Below are positions 26,014-31,953 of a stretch of 55,518 nt of DNA, piece by piece (position 1 is the stretch's first letter; each line of letters begins with the position of its first letter). The notes below the pieces were generated by a model. That model did no database searches. It saw only the letters and a program-made list of their open reading frames with translations, and was not told where the DNA came from. The DNA comes from an uncultured Flavobacteriales bacterium (GTDB taxonomy: Bacteria; Bacteroidota; Bacteroidia; Flavobacteriales; UBA7312): NCBI GenBank assembly GCA_913048435.1, contig CAJWWC010000002.1, positions 97,485-153,002 on the forward strand, given 5' to 3'. Position numbers and translations under genes: made by a program.

Positions 26014-26565
26014 ATCGCATTAAGAAGAAGAAATAACAACTTTAGGAGAAAGACTGAAGCAGAACACAAGATAAACAAATTTATTACTGCTGCTGAAGTC
26101 AGATTAGTAGGCGAAGGCATAGAATCTGCAATTTTCCCTTTATCTAAGGCATTAACTATTGCAAACGAAATGGGATTAGATTTAGTTGAAATATCACCTA
26201 AGGCTGACCCGCCTGTTTGTAAAATTATTGATTATAAGAAGTTTTTATACGATCAAAAGAAGAAACAAAAAATAATAAAAGCAAACGCATCAAAAACTGT
26301 TATTAAAGAAATTCGTTTCGGTCCTAATACAGAAGAACATGACCTTGCTTTTAAAACAAAACACGCATTAAAGTTCTTAGAAGAAGGCTCAAAAGTGAAA
26401 GCTTTTGTATTTTTTAGAGGACGAAGCATAGTATTTAAAGAAAAAGGAGAGATTTTATTATTAAAATTTGCTCAAGCTTTAGAAGACTATGGTGTTGTAG
26501 AACAAATGCCAAAATTAGAAGGTAAGCGAATGACAATGTTCATCGCTCCTAAAAAGAAGAAGTAA
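26014..26565 (+). CDS. infC: Translation initiation factor IF-3 with ATC start codon
   Basis: The frame is open from just after a TAA at 25996, and no in-frame ATG, GTG or TTG occurs before 26170. A start at 26170 would delete most of the N-terminal domain, including [28 protein letters not shown]. The ATC at 26014 gives the conserved beginning [21 protein letters not shown] and a normal length of 183 residues. The C-terminal domain ([29 protein letters not shown]) is complete. IF-3 binds the 30S subunit and rejects non-canonical start codons. A rare start codon on its own mRNA is the known autoregulatory device (AUU in E. coli). Confidence 0.9.
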   Translation: MALRRRNNNFRRKTEAEHKINKFITAAEVRLVGEGIESAIFPLSKALTIANEMGLDLVEISPKADPPVCKIIDYKKFLYDQKKKQKIIKANASKTVIKEIRFGPNTEEHDLAFKTKHALKFLEEGSKVKAFVFFRGRSIVFKEKGEILLLKFAQALEDYGVVEQMPKLEGKRMTMFIAPKKKK

Positions 26566-26587
26566 AACCAAATTAAATGCATTTATC

Positions 26588-26782
26588 ATGCCAAAAATGA
26601 AAACAAAATCTAGTGCTAAAAAGCGATTTAAGCTTACTGGCACTGGTAAAATCAAGAGAAAGCATGCTTTTAAAAGTCACATCTTAACAAAAAAAGAGAC
26701 TAAACAAAAACGTAACTTAACTCAAACAGGATTAGTACATGAGTCTGATGTAAAAAACATTAAACAACAATTGTGCCTATAA
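26588..26782 (+). CDS. rpmI: 50S ribosomal protein L35
   Basis: The 64-residue, very basic protein starts [24 protein letters not shown] and continues with [12 protein letters not shown], the L35 signature. It is 22 nt behind infC and ahead of rplT, the universal order. Confidence 0.96.
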   Translation: MPKMKTKSSAKKRFKLTGTGKIKRKHAFKSHILTKKETKQKRNLTQTGLVHESDVKNIKQQLCL

Positions 26783-26805
26783 TTAACAATTATTAACCAA
26801 GTATT

Positions 26806-26833
26806 TAGCTCAAAAGTTCTTTATGAGACGCTA
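26806..26833 (+). promoter_or_regulatory. Possible L20-binding hairpin in rpmI-rplT spacer
   Basis: The 72-nt spacer can fold as TAG-CTCA (26806-26812) against TGAG-acg-CTA (26824-26833), seven pairs with a 3-nt bulge. L20 is known to repress its own operon through mRNA structures in other bacteria. The assignment here rests on position and a modest stem only. Confidence 0.22.
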
Positions 26834-26854
26834 ACTACTGAAAACTATTAAATT

Positions 26855-27202
26855 ATGCCAAGATCGGTAAATGCTGTCGCAGCAAAAGCTAGAAGAAAGA
26901 AGGTTATAAAAGCTGCAAAAGGATACTTCGGACGGAGAAAAAATGTTCATACAGTTGCAAAAAATGCAGTTGAAAAAGCAATGCAATATGCATACATTGG
27001 ACGTAAACAAAAGAAAAGAAACTTCCGCTCACTATGGATTCAAAGAATTAACGCAGGTGTTAGAGAAAACGGTATGAGTTATTCTACATTTATGGGAAGT
27101 TTATCAAAAAAAGGTATTGCCTTGAATAGAAAAGTACTTGCAGACCTTGCTATGAACCACCCAGAAGCTTTTAAAGCTATTGTGGACAAGGTTAAAAGTT
27201 AG
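26855..27202 (+). CDS. rplT: 50S ribosomal protein L20
   Basis: The 115-residue protein begins [29 protein letters not shown] and holds [28 protein letters not shown], both diagnostic of L20. It binds 23S rRNA early in 50S assembly. It closes the thrS operon; the next gene has its own promoter. Confidence 0.97.
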   Translation: MPRSVNAVAAKARRKKVIKAAKGYFGRRKNVHTVAKNAVEKAMQYAYIGRKQKKRNFRSLWIQRINAGVRENGMSYSTFMGSLSKKGIALNRKVLADLAMNHPEAFKAIVDKVKS

Positions 27203-27275
27203 ATAACTTAGAATTTAAAATTAAGTAAATCAAATAATTAAAGTCGGTAAATCATCTATGATATACCTTTTTTAT

Positions 27276-27283
27276 TACCTTTG
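27276..27283 (+). promoter_or_regulatory. -7 promoter element for cold-shock gene
   Basis: TACCTTTG fits TAnnTTTG exactly and ends 20 nt before the ATG, implying a leader of about 15 nt. There is no long cold-shock leader of the E. coli cspA type. Confidence 0.5.
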
Positions 27284-27303
27284 CCGAAATAAACAAATTA
27301 ATT

Positions 27304-27495
27304 ATGAATACTGGAACAGTAAAATTTTTTAATGACACCAAAGGATATGGATTCATTAAAGAAGACGAAACAGATAAAGAATACTTTGTACATGTATCTG
27401 GACTAGTCGATGAAATTAGTGAAAATGACAAAGTTACATTTGACTTAGAGGAAGGCCGAAAAGGACTTAACGCTACAAATGTGAAATTAGCATAA
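27304..27495 (+). CDS. Cold-shock-domain protein (CspA family)
   Basis: The 63-residue protein is a single cold-shock domain. GTVKFFNDTKGYGFI contains RNP1 (KGYGFI) and EYFVHVSGL contains RNP2. It ends RKGLNATNVKLA. Such proteins bind single-stranded RNA or DNA and act as RNA chaperones. It is a single-gene transcript with its own -7 box and a strong terminator. Confidence 0.93.
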   Translation: MNTGTVKFFNDTKGYGFIKEDETDKEYFVHVSGLVDEISENDKVTFDLEEGRKGLNATNVKLA

Positions 27496-27516
27496 AAAAA
27501 CTAAGACTTACAAAAT

Positions 27517-27546
27517 AAAAAGGCTCCCCATTGGAGCCTTTTTTTA
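27517..27546. terminator. Bidirectional terminator between csp and TPR gene
   Basis: AGGCTCC (27521-27527) and GGAGCCT (27533-27539) form a stem with a 5-base loop, preceded by an A-run and followed by a T-run. It can therefore stop transcription from both converging genes. It overlaps the last codons of the minus-strand TPR gene. Confidence 0.85.
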
Positions 27547-28524
27547 TGGTAAAGACTTAAGTTCATCTTTGGCCTCTTCAAATTCAGGACTCAATTCTAT
27601 AGCCATTTCAAAATCATTTCTAGCCAAATCATTAATACCAGCAAACTTATAAGCTAATCCTCTAGAAAAGAATGCTGAGGAATAATCTCTATTTTGAGAA
27701 ATCACAAACGAAAAATAATGAATTGCAGATTCATAGCTTCCCTCAACTAAAGAAATATATCCCAAATTATAGTTGGCATCTTTATTTAACGAATCTCGTC
27801 TAAGTATTCCATAATATGATTTCTTGGCATTATGAAAATCACCTTGTTTTTGGTAGTACATACCTAAATTGTACCAAGAACTAATTAGATTAGAATCGCA
27901 AATAAGAGCGTTTTTAAAATAATACTTTGCAAGGCTATCTCCCCTAGAATAATAAATAAAAGCTAATTGCTCATAAGATTCAACAAAATTAGGATCTTGC
28001 TCAACAGCAGTATGAAATTGAGATTGTGCCATTTCCAGGTTTCCCATATCCTTATAGTTCAGGCCTTTGAAAAAGTAAGCCTCTGGATCAAAAGGGTTAG
28101 AAGTAAGAAATGTGTTAAGATCTTTCAATGATTGTGAATAGTTTTGAAGAACATAAAACAACTTTGCCCTTAACAGCAAAATAGGTGAAAATATCGTGTG
28201 TTTTTCAGAAATTAGAGCTAAACTCTTTGAAATGTAAATAGAGTTTGTTGGATAGAGATCAAAATATAAATCCGCTAAGTCGTGACGAAAACTAAGGTTT
28301 GAAGTATCTAATTCAAAGAGTTGCTGTTGATCAATAATGGCTTTTTCAAGCTCCCCACTTTCAATAAAACGATTCCTCCTTTCTTTTAATAATACTGTAT
28401 CATTTGGCTGCTCTAATAATGCTTTACTTAAATTAGCAATTGAGCTTGGCTCGTCAACAGGTAAGTTATTTTCTAAACAAGAAAAAAGAAAAATAGTTGA
28501 TAATAAAATGAGAAGCCTGAACAT
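27544..28524 (-). CDS. TPR-repeat lipoprotein
   Basis: The 326-residue protein has a lipoprotein signal peptide (lipobox IFLFSC, Cys about residue 16). It then has about seven tetratricopeptide repeats (for example ALICDSNLISSWYNLGMYYQKQGDFHNA and DANYNLGYISLVEGSYESAIHYF). It is probably anchored in the envelope as a protein-interaction scaffold. The partner is unknown. It follows recA after 20 nt, but nothing in the sequence links the two functions. Confidence 0.82.
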   Translation of the reverse strand: MFRLLILLSTIFLFSCLENNLPVDEPSSIANLSKALLEQPNDTVLLKERRNRFIESGELEKAIIDQQQLFELDTSNLSFRHDLADLYFDLYPTNSIYISKSLALISEKHTIFSPILLLRAKLFYVLQNYSQSLKDLNTFLTSNPFDPEAYFFKGLNYKDMGNLEMAQSQFHTAVEQDPNFVESYEQLAFIYYSRGDSLAKYYFKNALICDSNLISSWYNLGMYYQKQGDFHNAKKSYYGILRRDSLNKDANYNLGYISLVEGSYESAIHYFSFVISQNRDYSSAFFSRGLAYKFAGINDLARNDFEMAIELSPEFEEAKDELKSLP

Positions 28525-28544
28525 ATCAGCAAAAATCTAATAAC

Positions 28545-29543
28545 TTAGTTATTGATATGCTTTTTAATCTTTTCTTCGATTTGATCAAATAATTCTGGAT
28601 TATCTTCAAGGATGAGTTTAACTGCATCCCTTCCTTGACCTAATTTATCTCCTTGATAACTAAACCATGAACCGCTTTTTTGAATAATATCTAAATGTAC
28701 AGCTTTATCTAATATTTCACCAGATTTTGAAATTCCTTTTCCATACATTATGTCAAACTCGACTAATTTGAATGGAGGAGCTACCTTATTTTTAACTACT
28801 TTAACTCGTGTTTTATTACCAACAGCACCATCAGTATCTTTAATTGCAGTGCTTTTCCTTACGTCAAGACGTATAGAAGCATAGAACTTAAGAGCATTAC
28901 CACCAGTGGTAGTTTCTGGATTACCAAACATTACACCGATTTTTTCTCTAAGTTGATTAATAAAGATACAGGTACAACCTGTTTTACTGATTGTTCCTGT
29001 TAATTTTCTTAGAGCTTTAGACATTAATCTGGCGTGAAGACCTACGGAAGTATCTCCCATTTCTCCTTCGATTTCACTCTTAGGCGTAAGAGCAGCTACG
29101 GAATCAACAACTAGGATATCAATTGCTCCTGAACGAATAAGATTGTCAGCTATTTCTAACGCTTGCTCACCATTATCAGGCTGAGATATTAACAAATCAT
29201 CAATATTAACACCCAAATTAGCTGCATAAGTTTGGTCAAAAGCATGTTCTGCATCAATAAATGCTGCAATACCACCTTGACGCTGAGCTTCTGCAATAGC
29301 GTGTATAGCTAATGTGGTTTTACCAGAAGATTCTGGTCCATAAATTTCAATGACTCTTCCTCTTGGATAACCTCCTATTCCAAGAGCGATATCCAAGCCT
29401 AATGAACCAGTAGGTATAGCGTCAATATTTTCAACTGGCTTGTCGCCTAAGCGCATTACTGTACCTTTTCCATAAGACTTTTCCATCTTATCAAGAGTAA
29501 GTTGTAAGGCTTTTAATTTTGCTTCTTTTTGTTTATCACTCAT
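28545..29543 (-). CDS. recA: Recombinase RecA
   Basis: The 332-residue protein has Walker [10 protein letters not shown] (residues 69-77), Walker [11 protein letters not shown], the L1/L2 DNA-binding loops ([10 protein letters not shown] and the segment ending in [13 protein letters not shown]) and the conserved [13 protein letters not shown]. The C-terminal acidic tail is short. It drives homologous strand exchange. I see no SOS/LexA-type operator near its operon. It lies 6 nt behind the peroxiredoxin gene on the minus strand. Confidence 0.97.
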   Translation of the reverse strand: MSDKQKEAKLKALQLTLDKMEKSYGKGTVMRLGDKPVENIDAIPTGSLGLDIALGIGGYPRGRVIEIYGPESSGKTTLAIHAIAEAQRQGGIAAFIDAEHAFDQTYAANLGVNIDDLLISQPDNGEQALEIADNLIRSGAIDILVVDSVAALTPKSEIEGEMGDTSVGLHARLMSKALRKLTGTISKTGCTCIFINQLREKIGVMFGNPETTTGGNALKFYASIRLDVRKSTAIKDTDGAVGNKTRVKVVKNKVAPPFKLVEFDIMYGKGISKSGEILDKAVHLDIIQKSGSWFSYQGDKLGQGRDAVKLILEDNPELFDQIEEKIKKHINN

Positions 29544-29549
29544 AGCTGT

Positions 29550-30011
29550 TTACTTATATGTTTCTAAAATTTGTGCTGTATGTTCTTTGGTCTTCACCTT
29601 AGTGAAGATACGCTCAATAAGTCCATTTTCGTCAATAACAAAGGTAGTTCTGTGAATACCTTCATATTCCTTTCCCATAAATTTTTTTATACCCCAAACA
29701 TCATAAGCCTTAATTACTTCTTTTTCTGTATCAGAAAGTAAATGAAAAGGTAATTCATTCTTAGAAATAAAATTTTTGTGAGAAGCACTATTATCGGCAC
29801 TGACTCCAAGAACGTCATATCCTAAATCCAGAAGTTCAGAATAATTATCTCTAAGGTTACAACTTTCAACAGTGCAACCAGGTGTGTTATCTTTAGGATA
29901 AAAGTATAAAATTAACTTTTTACCCTTAAAGCTTGATAGAGAAATTTTATCGTTATTTTCATTTAACACGCAAAAATCAGGAGCATTATCTCCTATTTTT
30001 AATTTAGTCAT
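29550..30011 (-). CDS. bcp: Thiol peroxidase (BCP/PrxQ-type peroxiredoxin)
   Basis: The protein of about 153 residues has the peroxiredoxin active site YPKDNTPGCTVESCNLRDNY, with the peroxidatic cysteine and a second cysteine five residues later, as in the Prx5-distant BCP/PrxQ type. LGVSADNSASHKNF and HRTTFVIDENG are family motifs. It reduces hydroperoxides with thioredoxin. I chose the start MTKLKIGDNAPDF at 30011. An ATG seven codons upstream is in frame but adds an atypical extension. Confidence 0.93.
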   Translation of the reverse strand: MTKLKIGDNAPDFCVLNENNDKISLSSFKGKKLILYFYPKDNTPGCTVESCNLRDNYSELLDLGYDVLGVSADNSASHKNFISKNELPFHLLSDTEKEVIKAYDVWGIKKFMGKEYEGIHRTTFVIDENGLIERIFTKVKTKEHTAQILETYK

Positions 30012-30109
30012 CTTGTAAATTTTATTTAACAAAATAGCGAAAAAAAGTCAATATTTACAAGATTGTAAATAGGTAATTATTAACAAGTAATCATGAAAAT
30101 ATTTTTACA

Positions 30110-30760
30110 TTAAAGTAATTTGTTGATGATCGATTTCCTACCAATTTTTTTTGTGATAATATCTCTTTCGATTACCCATCCTCTAGAAGGAGAATATTCT
30201 CTTCCGTAAAAAATAATTTGCAAATGAAGTTTGTTCCAAAGATTTTTTGGAAATAATCTTTTTGCGTCAATTTCTGTTTGTTTTACACTTTTACCAGAGC
30301 TTAGAGTCCATCTATACATAAGTCTATGAATATGAGTATCCACTGGAAACATTGGAAAACCAAATGCTTGAGACATAACAACACTGGCTGTCTTATGTCC
30401 AACACCAGGAAATGATTCTAAGTCTTCAATGTTTCTAGGCACATTTCCATTATGCTTTTGCAAAATCATTTTTGAAAGTCCATAAATACCTTTACTTTTC
30501 ATTGGGGATAATCCACAAGGTCTTATAATTTTTTCAATTTCTTTTATAGAAAGTTGAATCATTTTTTCAGCGCTATCTGCCTTTTTAAATAAAATTGGAG
30601 TAATGGAATTCACCCTTTCATCAGTACACTGAGCTGATAACAAAACTGCAACTAGTAGTGTATATGGATCGCTATGATTTAGTGGTATTGGAGTTTTAGG
30701 ATATAATTGTTCTAGTTTTTTAATTACAAATTCTACCTTATCTTTTTTATTCATATTCAA
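30110..30760 (-). CDS. nth: Endonuclease III-like DNA glycosylase
   Basis: The 216-residue protein has the helix-hairpin-helix LESFPGVGHKTASVV, with the catalytic lysine, and the catalytic aspartate in FPVDTHIHRL. LLSAQCTDERVN is the conserved N-terminal motif. It removes oxidised pyrimidines and cleaves abasic sites. The C-terminal part (FYGREYSPSRGWVIERDIITKKIG) has none of the four cysteines that bind the 4Fe-4S cluster in E. coli Nth. It is followed by bcp and recA on the same strand. Confidence 0.9.
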   Translation of the reverse strand: MNMNKKDKVEFVIKKLEQLYPKTPIPLNHSDPYTLLVAVLLSAQCTDERVNSITPILFKKADSAEKMIQLSIKEIEKIIRPCGLSPMKSKGIYGLSKMILQKHNGNVPRNIEDLESFPGVGHKTASVVMSQAFGFPMFPVDTHIHRLMYRWTLSSGKSVKQTEIDAKRLFPKNLWNKLHLQIIFYGREYSPSRGWVIERDIITKKIGRKSIINKLL

Positions 30761-30763
30761 AAA

Positions 30764-30794
30764 TAAAAAAACCCTTTTTAATTAAAAAAAGGGT
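30764..30794 (-). terminator. Terminator of sigma-factor operon
   Basis: On the plus strand ACCCTTTTT (30771-30779) and AAAAAGGGT (to 30794) form a hairpin with A-tracts. Read on the minus strand, the stem is followed by a run of T. It lies between the small companion of the sigma factor and nth, and separates their transcripts. Confidence 0.7.
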
Positions 30795-30823
30795 AATTAA
30801 ATATTTAATATTACTGTTATTAA

Positions 30824-31096
30824 CTAATTCAAAACCAAATCAATTCTGTCAATATATTCAGATGACTGTGATGAAAATCCTCTTGCAAAAGACTTAATTT
30901 TTAAAAGACTAAAATTAGATAGTGTCAACAACAATGGTTCAGAATCCAATAGTTTAATTGATGACTTTAATTCATAATAAGTGTCGCATAAATCCGAATC
31001 ATTGAGTAATGCTTCTCTTAAAAAAATAGACTCTTCTGAGGTCATCTCGCCATACAAAAATCTAATTAAATCATTCTGAGTAAAGGTTTTATACAT
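30824..31096 (-). CDS. Small protein downstream of ECF sigma factor
   Basis: The 90-residue protein begins MYKTFTQNDLIRFLYGEMTSEES, which resembles the first helices of anti-sigma factors of Bacteroidota. It has no membrane helix and no zinc-binding H-x3-C-x2-C motif. It lies 62 nt after the sigma gene and before a terminator, so the two share a transcript. A soluble anti-sigma or regulatory partner is plausible but unproven. Confidence 0.6.
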   Translation of the reverse strand: MYKTFTQNDLIRFLYGEMTSEESIFLREALLNDSDLCDTYYELKSSIKLLDSEPLLLTLSNFSLLKIKSFARGFSSQSSEYIDRIDLVLN

Positions 31097-31158
31097 ATGT
31101 TAGTTTTTAAAATTATATTTTCACAACGCAAAACCCTTTCTACATATTGCACAAGCAA

Positions 31159-31764
31159 TTAATTAATTGTCAAATCAACATTATTTTCTTCTAATAACTT
31201 ACGAATGTTTATTAGTGCATAACGCATTCTTCCTAGAGCTGTATTTATACTAACTCCTGTCTTTTCAGCAATTTCTTTAAAGCTTCGATCTTCATAGTGA
31301 CGCATGATGAGAACTTCCTTCTGCTCATCAGGTAATTCATCAATAATACGACGTAAAAGTTGAGTTTGTTCATTTTCCATAATATGGTATTCTTTGGAGT
31401 GCTCACCATTGCCAACAACATCGAAAATATCAAAGTTCTCTAAACTTTTAGATTGTGCAACTTTAGGCATCCTTTTATTCTGTCTAAAGTAATCTATAAT
31501 AAGATTGTGAGATATACGCATTAGCCAAGGCAAAAACTTACCCTCTTCATTATACTTTCCGCTATTAAGTGATTTAATGACTTTGAAAAAAGCATCTTGA
31601 AAAATATCTTCAGCGAGTTGGAGATTTCTTACTTTAGAATTGATAAAAGCCAAAACCCTAGACTGATGTCTATTGACTAACTCATCAAGAGAACTTGGAT
31701 TACCGTTAATATAAGATGAAACTAAATCTTTATCTGAGACCTTGTGTAATAACATATCTGACAA
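31159..31764 (-). CDS. ECF-type RNA polymerase sigma factor
   Basis: The 201-residue protein has sigma region 2 (QLAEDIFQDAFFKVIKSL and FLPWLMRISHNLIIDYFRQNKR) and region 4 (LPDEQKEVLIMRHYEDRSFKEIAEKTGVSINTALGRMRYAL) with a helix-turn-helix for the -35 element. No extra C-terminal domain is present. It directs RNA polymerase to a special promoter set. Its operon continues with a small possible anti-sigma protein. Its promoter interlocks with that of uvrA. Confidence 0.93.
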   Translation of the reverse strand: MSDMLLHKVSDKDLVSSYINGNPSSLDELVNRHQSRVLAFINSKVRNLQLAEDIFQDAFFKVIKSLNSGKYNEEGKFLPWLMRISHNLIIDYFRQNKRMPKVAQSKSLENFDIFDVVGNGEHSKEYHIMENEQTQLLRRIIDELPDEQKEVLIMRHYEDRSFKEIAEKTGVSINTALGRMRYALINIRKLLEENNVDLTIN

Positions 31765-31859
31765 TTTTAAATTAATACTAAATTAAAAGTAGATATGTAT
31801 CTATAGGCAAATAATTAAATTAAACTTTGAGAAACCAAATAAATTGACTTATTCAGTTT

Positions 31860-31891
31860 CAAATATAAATGACTTTTTGTAAAATTCCAAA
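31860..31891 (-). promoter_or_regulatory. Promoter of ECF sigma-factor operon
   Basis: On the minus strand TTTG (31888-31891) is followed after 20 nt by TATATTTG (31860-31867), nearly ideal for the Bacteroidota housekeeping promoter. The predicted leader is about 90 nt. Confidence 0.6.
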
Positions 31892-31910
31892 TGATAAAAC
31901 CGTAAATTTG
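31876..31910 (+). promoter_or_regulatory. Promoter of uvrA
   Basis: TTTG at 31876-31879 and TAAATTTG at 31903-31910, with a 23-nt spacer at the long end of the allowed range. It gives a leader of about 40 nt before the GTG start. It overlaps the sigma-factor promoter by 16 bp. Confidence 0.5.
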
Positions 31911-31953
31911 CAAACTTCGGACGAAATAAAAACTAATAACGCCTTTCATTTAA

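Noticed and set aside
26170-26565. Short IF-3 starting at the first ATG
   Set aside because: It would lose most of the N-terminal domain, whose conserved sequence is clearly encoded upstream from 26014.
27203-27260. Weak inverted repeat ACTTA...TAAGT after rplT as a terminator
   Set aside because: The stem is imperfect and entirely A+T-rich, with no T-run.
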